In this document: positions 7,329 to 14,516 of the stretch, piece after piece
Position numbering within the stretch: position 1 is the first letter of the stretch
Layout of the letters: every line of letters begins with the position of its first letter
Origin: Acinetobacter pullicarnis
Lineage (GTDB): Bacteria; Pseudomonadota; Gammaproteobacteria; Pseudomonadales; Moraxellaceae
Direction: 5' to 3'
Assembly (NCBI RefSeq): GCF_006352475.1
Contig: NZ_VCMZ01000001.1
Coordinates: 1,240,001-1,304,000, forward strand
Length of the DNA: 64,000 nucleotides
Program-made: the position numbers and the translations under genes
Notes under the pieces: model-generated
Databases searched by the model: none
Told to the model about the DNA's origin: nothing
Seen by the model: only the letters and a program-made list of their open reading frames with translations

Positions 7329-8039
7329 CTAGCTAACCAAAAGCCTTGAGAGCCGCTGGACAATTGCATAATCAGAGAGGATGCCTTGTTCAGATTTGTA
7401 CTTGTCATTCTCAATATCATCAATAATAATATTGAATGACACATCTGTATTTAAATTCTTGGTATCAATCATTTTTCTCAATTGATTATTTGTTTTATTT
7501 TTATCGGCTTGGATATAATCAATAAATGTATTGTTATGTGAAAAATTAAAGGAGTATTTCTCTCCAGATCTCCCTATTAATTTAGGGCTAACTTCAATGG
7601 ATGAGAACTTCTTTTCCAGAACAATCTTAATCGAATCTAAAATACTATCAATTACTTGGTGTGATCTTGGTTTGTATTGGTAGTTAATTAGCTTACCCAG
7701 AAGCTCAGTGTATTCGATTACAGTAAAATCAAGATCCTTAATTGATGATTCTGCGATCAAGCACCCACCTGCTACCGATATTGACTGATACATCTTGCAA
7801 AAATACTTTATTTTCTCAACAGCATCAAAATCAATTACACCAACAGACTCCTCAAAGTGGCGAATATTGAGCCCACAATCATTTAGAATGATATTATCTC
7901 TAGTATCCTTGTGAGCATATACCACAGCTGGAGAGCCATTGGGGAATACCAGAGGCAGGGTAAAGCCACAAGAGTTTTCTTGATCAGAAAACTTTTGAAT
8001 AAAAGCGTTCAATACTGTATCTGAAAGATGCATCTTCAT
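7329..8039 (-). CDS. DUF1828/DUF1829-like protein, candidate exclusion or defence gene
   Basis: A protein of 236 residues. Residues ~20-65 (TLPLVFPNGSPAVVYAHKD then NIILNDCGLNIRHFEESVG) fit the DUF1828 pattern. Residues ~140-175 (SSIEVSPKLIGRSGEKYSFNF) fit the DUF1829 pattern with its G-x-SG motif. The family has no settled function. The gene starts inside the stop of the upstream gene (ATGA) and both follow the repressor on the same strand, so they should be expressed in lysogens, as rexAB are in lambda. AT-rich compared with neighbours, consistent with a late acquisition. The defence role is inference. Confidence 0.55.
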   Translation of the reverse strand: MKMHLSDTVLNAFIQKFSDQENSCGFTLPLVFPNGSPAVVYAHKDTRDNIILNDCGLNIRHFEESVGVIDFDAVEKIKYFCKMYQSISVAGGCLIAESSIKDLDFTVIEYTELLGKLINYQYKPRSHQVIDSILDSIKIVLEKKFSSIEVSPKLIGRSGEKYSFNFSHNNTFIDYIQADKNKTNNQLRKMIDTKNLNTDVSFNIIIDDIENDKYKSEQGILSDYAIVQRLSRLLVS

Positions 8040-8605
8040 AGTAGCAACTCCCCTGCAAGAGGTCCCATTATATCATCTGACCTGATCTGTAAATTGATAT
8101 TTTTTGCAAAAAGACCAAACCACCTGTCCCATTCATCTACGCTGTAGTCTAAATTAATCTCAAAAGAATCATCCAAGCAATGAACATGTGGACCATAAAA
8201 TACTTCACGTTTTTTCCTATCTACATGAGATCTTTGATGTTCGGGGTAGATACATAGATCATATATCCATTTTTTATTTTTACCTATGTTTTGCACCAAT
8301 CCAAAGCTATGCTTCATTGAGTCTGGCGCAATATTTGTTCTCAAAAATATGCTCAATCCAACAATATTGAGATCAGTTGAAGTCTCATAAACTGGAGCCC
8401 CTGAGAACTGATAAAGAGAAAATTTATTTATATCCCTTGATACGATAATCGGTGATTCAAAATACTTTGGAGTTTCTAGTATTTTTTTCCCATCATCTGA
8501 ATTAAGAAACACCCTATTACCACCCATAATCCACCCCAAAAAAAATTCCGAACTGATCAAAAGTCCTGCGTCAGATCGCAGTTTTAGATTTATTAAGTGT
8601 TGCAA
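8036..8605 (-). CDS. Unknown partner of the DUF1828/1829-like gene in the rex position
   Basis: A soluble protein of 189 residues with no membrane segment. A C-terminal part reads VFYGPHVHCLDD with a paired-His look, then YSVDEWDRWFGLF. I do not recognise the family. The start is a TTG at 8605 with a strong GAAGGAAGG 8 nt upstream. The ATGs at 8609 and 8612 are in another frame. It follows the repressor gene by 28 bp and overlaps the next gene, so all three form one lysogenic operon ending at 7275. Confidence 0.55.
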   Translation of the reverse strand: MQHLINLKLRSDAGLLISSEFFLGWIMGGNRVFLNSDDGKKILETPKYFESPIIVSRDINKFSLYQFSGAPVYETSTDLNIVGLSIFLRTNIAPDSMKHSFGLVQNIGKNKKWIYDLCIYPEHQRSHVDRKKREVFYGPHVHCLDDSFEINLDYSVDEWDRWFGLFAKNINLQIRSDDIMGPLAGELLL

Positions 8606-8633
8606 TCATCATGCCTTCCTTCTTCAAATAAAA

Positions 8634-9299
8634 TTATTTCCCAAAACGCCTCGAATGTTGAACAACAACACCGATGATTCTAATTTCTTGTTTAGTTGAA
8701 TCCATGGTAGGGAAGTCCGGGTTAAGTGGAACAAGCTCAAAGGTTTCTCTACCATGCTCGTCATATCCCACGGCGCGATACTTCTTAAAAGTTGCTTCAT
8801 GACTACCATTCTGCGCAATCACATAACAGCCTGGATATGGCTCTTTAGCAGCATCAATAACGAGCTGATCACCAGGTGAAAAGTCAGGGGTCATGCTTAG
8901 GCCTGACACTTCCAGTGAGAACACACTCTCTGGTTTGCACCCAACATAAGTCGTGTAGGTTTCACCCTTAGGATTTATGCCGTCATAGCCTGATTCGTGA
9001 AAGATGCCCGCCTGTACAAAATCAAGCACAGGGATTCTTCTTAGGTCACCATCTATAAGGCGAACGTTGCTAAAGCCTGAGTCACCAAGACTAGCGCCAT
9101 CCGATACGCCTTTTTTTAGCTCTTCCGCAGTTACCCCTAGAGCGCTAGCGAGTTCAAGAATTGATCCTGTTGATTTTGCCGTACCTGTCTCTAGGTCTGA
9201 GATTACAGACTGCTTTACGCCAGACCTCTGAGCAACTTCCTTTTGAGTCATCTTCTTGGCTTTGCGAATCTTTTTTAAATTTTCACCTAAAGTGGCCAT
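8634..9299 (-). CDS. Prophage repressor, CI-like with S24 LexA-type peptidase domain
   Basis: A protein of 221 residues. An HTH_3 domain at ~4-60 (with MTQKEVAQRSGVKQSVISDL) binds operators. A C-terminal S24 domain carries an Ala-Gly cleavage site at 97-98 (VQAGIF), the nucleophile Ser135 in SGLSMTPDF and a Lys at ~172 (ATFKKYR). RecA-stimulated self-cleavage would induce the prophage after DNA damage. I chose ATG 9299, preceded by AGGGA. The longer reading frame begins inside the operators. It is transcribed from a leftward promoter within the operator array. Confidence 0.93.
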   Translation of the reverse strand: MATLGENLKKIRKAKKMTQKEVAQRSGVKQSVISDLETGTAKSTGSILELASALGVTAEELKKGVSDGASLGDSGFSNVRLIDGDLRRIPVLDFVQAGIFHESGYDGINPKGETYTTYVGCKPESVFSLEVSGLSMTPDFSPGDQLVIDAAKEPYPGCYVIAQNGSHEATFKKYRAVGYDEHGRETFELVPLNPDFPTMDSTKQEIRIIGVVVQHSRRFGK

Positions 9300-9319
9300 G
9301 GGTTTCCCTAAATTTGTAC

Positions 9320-9335
9320 TATCGGAATTCTGATA
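9320..9335. promoter_or_regulatory. Repressor operator nearest the repressor gene (OR3-like)
   Basis: TATCGGAATTCTGATA is a 16-bp palindrome centred on GAATTC. It lies between the -35 (TTGAAT) and -10 (GATAGT) of the repressor promoter, so occupancy there would switch off repressor synthesis. Confidence 0.7.
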
Positions 9336-9346
9336 CATAATTCAAT
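9326..9346 (-). promoter_or_regulatory. Repressor maintenance promoter (PRM-like), approximate
   Basis: On the minus strand TTGAAT (about 9341-9346) is followed after 16 bp by GATAGT near 9319-9324. The pair reads toward the repressor. It overlaps the operator at 9320-9335. Box assignment is by eye. Confidence 0.45.
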
Positions 9347-9359
9347 CGGTTTGGCTATT
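9344..9359. promoter_or_regulatory. Middle, weaker repressor operator (OR2-like)
   Basis: AATCGGTTTGGCTATT keeps the half-site cores of the 16-bp operator at the expected spacing, 24 bp from the first and 23 bp to the third. Its symmetry is poorer, as expected of a lower-affinity site. It touches the rightward promoter -35. Confidence 0.5.
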
Positions 9360-9386
9360 GTTTGTATATCGGAAAACCTATATATT
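9358..9386 (+). promoter_or_regulatory. Rightward early promoter (PR-like)
   Basis: TTGTTT (9358-9363) and TATATT (9381-9386) are separated by 17 bp and read toward the Cro-like gene 23 bp downstream. Operators cover both boxes. Confidence 0.6.
9367..9382. promoter_or_regulatory. Repressor operator over the rightward -10 box (OR1-like)
   Basis: TATCGGAAAACCTATA is a good 16-bp operator match overlapping the -10 of the rightward promoter. Together with 9344 and 9320 it forms a three-site array with 23-24 bp spacing. Confidence 0.65.
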
Positions 9387-9408
9387 AATTGGATATATCG
9401 GAGGCTTT

Positions 9409-9615
9409 ATGAATCAATGGCAAGTAATGATCGCAGATTTGCGAAAGCAAGGCTTAACCCAAACTCAAATCGCTACTGAAATCAAGTGTTCTCAAAATTA
9501 TGTAAGTGATTTGGAGCGCGGGGTTTGTGGTAAGCGGCTCTCTTACGCTTTAGGGAAAAATCTAGAGGCTCTGTGGGAAACACATCGCGCAGAAAACCAG
9601 GCCCTAATAGCCTAA
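9409..9615 (+). CDS. Cro-like helix-turn-helix regulator
   Basis: A protein of 68 residues dominated by one helix-turn-helix (GLTQTQIATEIKCSQNYVSDLERG, about 15-38). It diverges from the repressor gene across the operator array, the position of cro in lambdoid phages. The ATG at 9409 has GGAGG 5 nt upstream. Longer readings would begin inside the operators. It is expected to bind the same operators and drive the lytic choice. Assigned by place and HTH rather than by clear family similarity. Confidence 0.75.
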   Translation: MNQWQVMIADLRKQGLTQTQIATEIKCSQNYVSDLERGVCGKRLSYALGKNLEALWETHRAENQALIA

Positions 9616-9629
9616 AACGGAGCCTACAG

Positions 9630-9920
9630 ATGTTAGAAGAAGATGAAAAGCAGATGGCGAGATCACTTGGCTTTCTTGATGGGAAGCAAGATAACCCATA
9701 CACCATAAAATTCACTGACAAGTTGGATGAAGCTATTAACAACATGGCTTTGGTTGATGAGCAGACAAAAGCTGACTTTGTGCGCGATGCGGTCATTGAA
9801 AAAATCCTGAAGGAAAAACAGAGATTTGATCGTATGCGATTGGTGTTTGGGAATACCACAGAAACCTTGGCAGACAATGGAAGCCTTGGGATTGCAGCAG
9901 AAGACATTAAAAAAGCCTGA
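9630..9920 (+). CDS. Small ribbon-helix-helix-like regulator (CII position)
   Basis: A charged protein of 96 residues. A strand-helix-helix pattern (NPYTIKFTDKLDEAINNM, then ADFVRDAVIEKIL) resembles Arc-type ribbon-helix-helix proteins. It follows the Cro-like gene, the place of cII or a similar early regulator. ATG 9630 has GGAG at 7 nt. An earlier in-frame start would overlap the Cro-like gene. A terminator hairpin overlaps its stop codon. Confidence 0.55.
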   Translation: MLEEDEKQMARSLGFLDGKQDNPYTIKFTDKLDEAINNMALVDEQTKADFVRDAVIEKILKEKQRFDRMRLVFGNTTETLADNGSLGIAAEDIKKA

Positions 9921-9940
9921 CGGTCTAGGTCAGGCTTTTA
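9913..9940 (+). terminator. Early rightward terminator (tR1-like)
   Basis: AAGCCTGAC and GTCAGGCTT arms, a 7-nt loop and a short T run overlap the stop codon of the preceding gene. A terminator here means that replication genes depend on read-through or antitermination. Confidence 0.7.
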
Positions 9941-9967
9941 GTAATCCAAAACTTTGAGGCATTGAAC

Positions 9968-10282
9968 ATGAAATCAAATTTACCACAACACCCATGCGCT
10001 GGCAAATGTACGGCGTTTAAAGATGAGCAGTGTAATAACTGCTTGATCACTGAGCCTGCCGATTTCACTTACGGCGACATGGTTGTAAAAACACACGGCG
10101 ATGATAACACGCTTTATGAATTTTCACGCTTAAACCGTGTTGATCCAAGCAAGGGCTATATCCACCAGCCGCGCAAGGTGTTTTCTATGCAGTGTTTTGC
10201 ATTAAGCGGCCTAAAGCATGCAACAACAGCAGAACTCAAAGCACGGCGCCGTTTGCCTGCACCTGAAATGGTGGCCTTATGA
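9968..10282 (+). CDS. Cys-rich hypothetical early protein
   Basis: A protein of 104 residues with an N-terminal cluster CAGKC...CNNC (residues ~10-26) that looks like a zinc site, then a beta-rich body. The ATG at 9968 with a GAGG 9 nt upstream is preferred to the TTG at 9962. It overlaps the next gene by 4 nt. Function unknown. It lies just ahead of the replication genes. Confidence 0.55.
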   Translation: MKSNLPQHPCAGKCTAFKDEQCNNCLITEPADFTYGDMVVKTHGDDNTLYEFSRLNRVDPSKGYIHQPRKVFSMQCFALSGLKHATTAELKARRRLPAPEMVAL

Positions 10283-10575
10283 ATACATATTTCCAAGGGG
10301 CACCAGATGCCAGGCACGTTCAAAGCGTTCAATCATTCCACGAACCAGCATTAAAAATTCTGAATGAGCTTTTTGAGCGTAATAAGCGGAATTTACGCAG
10401 CAAAGGCTATGACGAAAAAAACGCTGCGATTACCAAGGAAGAGCTTGCGCAGCACATGGCACGGTGTTTCCGTATTACGCATTACTTAGCTCAGCAGGTT
10501 GCCAGTAGTCTTGTGAATTCAGGTGCGGTTGTGTCGTTTGGTGGGTATGTGAAGCCTAAGGCGGTGGCAGAATGA
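10279..10575 (+). CDS. Hypothetical protein upstream of the replication gene
   Basis: A protein of 98 residues, helical, with the segment ITKEELAQHMARCFRITHYLAQQVASSLVNSG resembling a winged-helix DNA-binding core, although no family can be named. It is coupled by ATGA overlaps to both neighbours and directly precedes the O-like gene. A role in early replication or regulation is likely from the position. Confidence 0.5.
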   Translation: MNTYFQGAPDARHVQSVQSFHEPALKILNELFERNKRNLRSKGYDEKNAAITKEELAQHMARCFRITHYLAQQVASSLVNSGAVVSFGGYVKPKAVAE

Positions 10576-11435
10576 GTAAATTTGTACCTAATTCATTTCA
10601 GGTGCCGAATGCTTTTGTTGATGAGGTCTTAGGTAAGATCTCAGATGCATCATGCAAGCTGTATCTTGTTATATGCCGTAAAACACGTGGCTGGAATAAA
10701 GAGATGGATTCAATCTCTTTAACCCAGTTTGAAGCGATTACGGGTAAATCTAGACCAACCGTAATCAAGTGTGTTCGTGAGCTAATTAAGGTTGGTTTGG
10801 TGGTGGAAATGGCAAGTACGTTCCACGGAAATACCTACAAACTTGGTGAAGAATCAAGCATCGGATTGGTTGTTAATTTTCCTAGTAAAAATATTTTACT
10901 AGATGGAAATCAGCTAATTGGTAGTAAAAAATCTTTACCACTGCTAGTTAAAAATTTTAACTACGCTAGTAAAAATATTTTACCTTTGCTAGTAAAAATT
11001 CTTTACACACAAAGTATCACTATCAAAAACAACTCTACAAAGTTTAAAAAAATAAATAAAAAAAGTGAGCGTGTTTCTGAACCCGAAAAACAGGAAGTTA
11101 AAAACTCATTCGACGCCAAATTGGTTGAGTTACCTGTGAACGTAAATCGTGATCTGTGGAACAGTTTTGTTGATATGCGCAACGGCTTGAAAAAACCACT
11201 CACTGAAAACGCTGTGAATCTTGTTCTGAAAAAACTCAACGGTTATGGCGAACTAGCAAATCAATCCTTGGAAACTTCGATCATTGGAAATTACACAGGG
11301 ATTTATGCACCGAAGCAGCAACTCCAGTCACAACAACGACCAAGCCAAAATCGCAACGTGAATGCAGCATGGGCCAATCAACCGCAATTCAGTGGACAGG
11401 CTGGACACACTGAAATACCTGAGGACTTCGCATGA
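10572..11435 (+). CDS. Phage replication initiator, lambda O-like
   Basis: A protein of 287 residues. Residues ~5-95 match the phage replication protein O N-terminal domain (FVPNSFQVPNAFVDEVL, CRKTRGWNKEMDSISLTQF, GKSRPTVIKCVRELIKVGLV), a winged helix that binds origin repeats. The middle ~105-150 is low in complexity because it encodes the iterons. The C-terminal part (~180-250) should contact the helicase loader encoded next. The overlap with the DnaC-like gene matches the O-P arrangement. Confidence 0.85.
   Translation: MSKFVPNSFQVPNAFVDEVLGKISDASCKLYLVICRKTRGWNKEMDSISLTQFEAITGKSRPTVIKCVRELIKVGLVVEMASTFHGNTYKLGEESSIGLVVNFPSKNILLDGNQLIGSKKSLPLLVKNFNYASKNILPLLVKILYTQSITIKNNSTKFKKINKKSERVSEPEKQEVKNSFDAKLVELPVNVNRDLWNSFVDMRNGLKKPLTENAVNLVLKKLNGYGELANQSLETSIIGNYTGIYAPKQQLQSQQRPSQNRNVNAAWANQPQFSGQAGHTEIPEDFA
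10882..11066. other. Candidate replication origin: iterons inside the O-like gene plus AT-rich stretch
   Basis: Five copies of a ~19-21 bp near-palindrome of the form TAGTAAAAATATTTTACTA start at about 10,882, 10,920, 10,944, 10,966 and 10,989. Spacing is 38, 24, 22 and 23 bp. They are followed at ~11,010-11,066 by a very AT-rich, purine-strand-biased stretch suited to unwinding. This is the layout of lambda ori inside gene O. Confidence 0.8.
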
Positions 11436-12187
11436 ACGCAATGACTCTGATCAAAAAAGGTTTTCAAGCAGTGGAGGCGTATTGCGCTACTCATCAGGTC
11501 GCAAAAGTTCAAGCCGGTATATATCAAATCTGCCCCAAGTGCGCCGTGTCTGATGTTGAAACCACGAATAGCGAACGTCAGGCGGAAGTTGATCGCATCG
11601 TTCGTGAAAAACATTTTTCAGGCGCCATGCTTCCAGCACGTCATGCTGAATCAGGTTTCAAGAACTACAACGTAGATACGAACAACCAAGGCCAAGCCAA
11701 CGCACTCAATCAGTGTGTGACATACACAAAATCATTCATAAGCGGCAGCAGATCAAACTTAATCATGGTAGGTAGCACTGGGGTAGGGAAAACCCATTTA
11801 AGTTGCGCTACGGCGCGGACGTTGCTCAACAAGGGTATGTATGTTCGCTATATCACAAGTGAAGAACTAGCACAGAGGATCATGTCGGCTTGGGACAAGA
11901 ACACAAAAGATCAGTCTGAAGAATCAGTGATCTACGATTTCACGCAATACGATCTGTTGATTCTTGATGAGTATGGATTGCATGACCGTGAGAAACGCCT
12001 TGAGTTGGTTCACAAGGTTTTGTATGCACGCTATGACGCAGGTAGGCCAACAATGCTGATTTCAAACCTAACGATTGTCGATCTCGAAAAAGATTTAGGC
12101 GACCGTCTCTGGTCTCGTTTTCAACATGATGGATTGACTGTGGTTGAGTGCAATTGGGGTGATCAGCGTGTGGGGAGTGCAGCGTGA
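11432..12187 (+). CDS. DnaC-like helicase loader ATPase
   Basis: A protein of 251 residues. A Cys pair near the N terminus (CPKC at ~34-37) precedes an AAA+ core with Walker A GSTGVGKTHL at ~114-123 and Walker B LLILDEYG at ~175-182. This is the DnaC/IstB family that loads DnaB helicase. Placed right after the O-like gene, it takes the role of lambda P or the DnaC of related phages. It overlaps both neighbours by 4 nt. Confidence 0.88.
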   Translation: MNAMTLIKKGFQAVEAYCATHQVAKVQAGIYQICPKCAVSDVETTNSERQAEVDRIVREKHFSGAMLPARHAESGFKNYNVDTNNQGQANALNQCVTYTKSFISGSRSNLIMVGSTGVGKTHLSCATARTLLNKGMYVRYITSEELAQRIMSAWDKNTKDQSEESVIYDFTQYDLLILDEYGLHDREKRLELVHKVLYARYDAGRPTMLISNLTIVDLEKDLGDRLWSRFQHDGLTVVECNWGDQRVGSAA

Positions 12188-12462
12188 ACAAATCAACTTT
12201 AAATCGAAAATTATTATCGTATAGAAATCACTCCACTGTTTCGTTCAAGAAAATGTGCGAGCTGAATGACATTCTGGAATCAATGGGGTTTTGTGATTTT
12301 CATATTACGACAGAACCGAATGGATCTAGCCTAAAACTATCTCATGAGATGGATGAGTGGCCAATAAATAATGATGATTTTGTATTAAATATTTTATTCA
12401 GCGGAAAAACACAGGGTGAAATAATTTTAGAGCTGAATCGCAAATATAGGGGTACAGCATGA
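12184..12462 (+). CDS. Hypothetical early protein
   Basis: A protein of 92 residues with no recognisable motif. N-terminal residues are basic, and the remainder is mixed and acidic. The overlap with the DnaC-like gene stop and the next start shows that it is translated as part of the same operon. Function unknown. Confidence 0.5.
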   Translation: MNKSTLNRKLLSYRNHSTVSFKKMCELNDILESMGFCDFHITTEPNGSSLKLSHEMDEWPINNDDFVLNILFSGKTQGEIILELNRKYRGTA

Positions 12463-12809
12463 ACGCATTTGAGTTTGTGAAAGAAAAAGGGATTGGGGAA
12501 GCCAAGGCATTTCTTGATTTACCTGAATACACGATTGATCAGCTAATGATGTTGCAAGCGGGCCTTTGTTGTGCAGACCTAAAGCGCATAGTTGATTCGC
12601 ATGAGATTGTGTCGAAATTGGGCGGGGTAGATAGAGCAAAACGAAATCTAATCTCTACAGATCGTCGACTTGGCTACACCCATGTTTATTTACACGGGAA
12701 TGGCTTTTACTGCTTTCTTGATGATTATGTTGATTACATTATTCCTGAGCGAGCAATTGATATTAAGTCGGCAATTCAAGCCATTCGCGATGTGGAGGCA
12801 TGTTCATGA
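12459..12809 (+). CDS. Hypothetical early protein
   Basis: A protein of 116 residues, helical at first and then aromatic-rich (YCFLDDYVDYIIPERAID). It overlaps the D12 methylase gene by 4 nt. No family is recognised. It belongs to the accessory stretch between the replication genes and the nin-like genes, where small dispensable genes are common. Confidence 0.5.
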   Translation: MNAFEFVKEKGIGEAKAFLDLPEYTIDQLMMLQAGLCCADLKRIVDSHEIVSKLGGVDRAKRNLISTDRRLGYTHVYLHGNGFYCFLDDYVDYIIPERAIDIKSAIQAIRDVEACS

Positions 12810-13645
12810 AACTAGATCATCCACTCATCCGGTACCACGGCGGAAAGTTCCGTTTAGCGCATTGGGTTATTGCTCAAATGCCAAACCACACTTGTTACAC
12901 AGAAGCATTTGGGGGAGCAGCTGGAGTTCTACTTCAAAAGCCACGTGCGTATGCGGAAGTTTATAACGACCTCGATGGCGACATTGTGAATCTATTCGAA
13001 GTGCTTCGAGATTCTAGCTCGAGAGATCAGCTTATTGAGCAGTTAGTTTTAACGCCTTACAGCCGTGCTGATTTCGAAAATGCCTGGGAGCCAACGGATA
13101 ACAATATCGAGCGTGCACGCCGTGTCTGCATTCGCGCCCAAATGGGCTTTGGATCAGCAGGGGCCTCAAAAGGTATCACAGGTTTTCGAATCGATACTAA
13201 GCGTCAATACGGTACCGCTCAATCACTATGGTCTACATATCCTGAACACTTGGGAATCATTGGTCAGCGCCTAAGTGGTGTACTTATTGAGAATCGCCCA
13301 GCTATTCAAATTCTCAAAGATCATGACGCTGAAACGACTTTGCATTATGTGGATCCGCCTTATGTCATGGACACACGATATGCGGGTGCCAAAGCAGGTC
13401 GCATCTATCGCCACGAAATGAATGATCAAGATCATCAGGAGTTGCTAGACACATTGCTCGAGCTAGAAGGAATGGTGATGTTGTCTGGTTATCCGTGTGA
13501 AATGTATGACGACATTTTAAAGGGTTGGAATCGCATAGATACCAGTGCTCGTATATCTGCAGGTCGTGGTACCGCCGTGCGTACTGAATGCTTATGGTTG
13601 AATCCAGCTGCTCAGCAGCCTGATCTGTTTTCGGAGGTTATATGA
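12806..13645 (+). CDS. DNA adenine methylase, D12 (Dam-like) class
   Basis: A protein of 279 residues. The N-terminal RYHGGK at ~9-14 and FGGAAG at ~35-40 form the AdoMet-binding part. The catalytic motif VDPPY at ~182-186 is intact. The pattern is that of D12-class N6-adenine methyltransferases, which include Dam. The target site cannot be told from the sequence. GATC would be the family default. It may protect phage DNA from host restriction or time packaging and transcription. The start at 12,806 is coupled to the previous gene. Confidence 0.85.
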   Translation: MKLDHPLIRYHGGKFRLAHWVIAQMPNHTCYTEAFGGAAGVLLQKPRAYAEVYNDLDGDIVNLFEVLRDSSSRDQLIEQLVLTPYSRADFENAWEPTDNNIERARRVCIRAQMGFGSAGASKGITGFRIDTKRQYGTAQSLWSTYPEHLGIIGQRLSGVLIENRPAIQILKDHDAETTLHYVDPPYVMDTRYAGAKAGRIYRHEMNDQDHQELLDTLLELEGMVMLSGYPCEMYDDILKGWNRIDTSARISAGRGTAVRTECLWLNPAAQQPDLFSEVI

Positions 13646-13962
13646 AATCTAAATTCGAAGCATGGTTTGAACAACAGTATTTCTACAATCAGCTTAAATA
13701 CATTCACGGCGATCGTTTATTCGATTTTGATGACGGTGTTGGGTACCGCAATTTAACTGTGCAAGTGGCCTATATGGCTTTCTGTGGGCGTGATGTTGAG
13801 TGTGTTTTGGGTGGTGCTCAAACCTCTGGAAATCAACCTGAAAGCATTGTGGTTGATAGGGCTGATGGTGTTGCTCGAACTATACGAGTTAAGTGCACAA
13901 AGTGTGGTCACTATCTAACGGGCTGCTACTGCTATAGCGATGTTCGCCATGACTCCAAATAA
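13642..13962 (+). CDS. Hypothetical protein with C-terminal zinc-binding cysteines
   Basis: A protein of 106 residues. The C-terminal end has CTKCGHYLTGCYC, a likely zinc knuckle. The remainder is aromatic-rich with no known motif. It overlaps the methylase stop by 4 nt and the next microprotein start. Function unknown. Confidence 0.5.
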   Translation: MKSKFEAWFEQQYFYNQLKYIHGDRLFDFDDGVGYRNLTVQVAYMAFCGRDVECVLGGAQTSGNQPESIVVDRADGVARTIRVKCTKCGHYLTGCYCYSDVRHDSK

Positions 13963-14050
13963 CTTCCTGATCTGCATGATCATGCTCATCATCTTCGCCG
14001 TGTTTGCATCATCACAGCACGGCGTACATCACGCATTAGGGTACTTATGA
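13949..14050 (+). CDS. Membrane microprotein, 33 residues
   Basis: Starts MTPNNFLICMIM and is mostly hydrophobic (FLICMIMLIIFAVFA), so it should be a single membrane segment. It begins inside the preceding gene and ends with an ATGA overlap with the next small gene. Such tight overlap supports real translation despite the short length. Two copies of the CGCCGTG/CACGGCG motif lie in it. Function unknown. Confidence 0.5.
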   Translation: MTPNNFLICMIMLIIFAVFASSQHGVHHALGYL

Positions 14051-14148
14051 AAAATAGCGACTCAATATTTTATGTCTGTTTCATGATTCTTGTTTTGGCT
14101 TGGATGTTTATGGAGCCCATTTCTAAGTTGATTGGTGGTGTTCGATGA
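14047..14148 (+). CDS. Membrane microprotein, 33 residues
   Basis: Starts MKNSDSIFYVCFMILVLA and carries one hydrophobic segment (about 8-22). It is coupled by ATGA overlaps to the microprotein before it and the 123-residue gene after it. Together they make a chain of four overlapping genes. Function unknown. Confidence 0.5.
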   Translation: MKNSDSIFYVCFMILVLAWMFMEPISKLIGGVR

Positions 14149-14516
14149 ATCTAGGTAAGCGTTTAGAAAGCTGTTTTGTAGATGGGTATATTGATCTTAG
14201 GTTGTTAATGGAAGTCTGTTCGGTAGATTTCAGAAATCTAAGTTTGGATGACGTTCGATTTATTGAGGGTGAATGCGGAGAGTTGCGTCAGAAATTTGAA
14301 GATGCTGAAAAGGTTGAATGCTTCAAGACTGATGGTGTTTTCAGAGTAGGTTTTAATGAGAGAGCTTACTTCTCTTTGGGTGAAATCGATCTCGTCAAGG
14401 CACTAACAAGCAAGCGAATTGAAAAGGGTGATTTTAGCTTCAAAATTGAGAGAGCTAAGATCTCTAAAGAGATTCTTGCGGGTTATATCCGAGATCGCAA
14501 GGAGTGGGAAAAATGA
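14145..14516 (+). CDS. Hypothetical early protein
   Basis: A protein of 123 residues, rich in charged residues, without membrane segments or a known motif. Its start overlaps the upstream stop and its stop overlaps the nuclease start, so it is in the same translational chain. It lies in a nin-like region. Function unknown. Confidence 0.5.
   Translation: MNLGKRLESCFVDGYIDLRLLMEVCSVDFRNLSLDDVRFIEGECGELRQKFEDAEKVECFKTDGVFRVGFNERAYFSLGEIDLVKALTSKRIEKGDFSFKIERAKISKEILAGYIRDRKEWEK

Noticed and set aside
8188..8370. Plus-strand 60-codon frame in the unknown rex-position gene
   Set aside because: Antisense to a gene with good overlaps and ribosome site; no signal of its own.
9358..9408. Longer Cro-like protein starting at 9358
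   Set aside because: The extra codons lie in the promoter and operator; GGAGG points to ATG 9409.
10882..11008. CRISPR-like repeat array
   Set aside because: Repeats are palindromic iterons with 2-5 bp gaps inside a coding gene; there are no unique spacers of ~30 bp and no cas genes.
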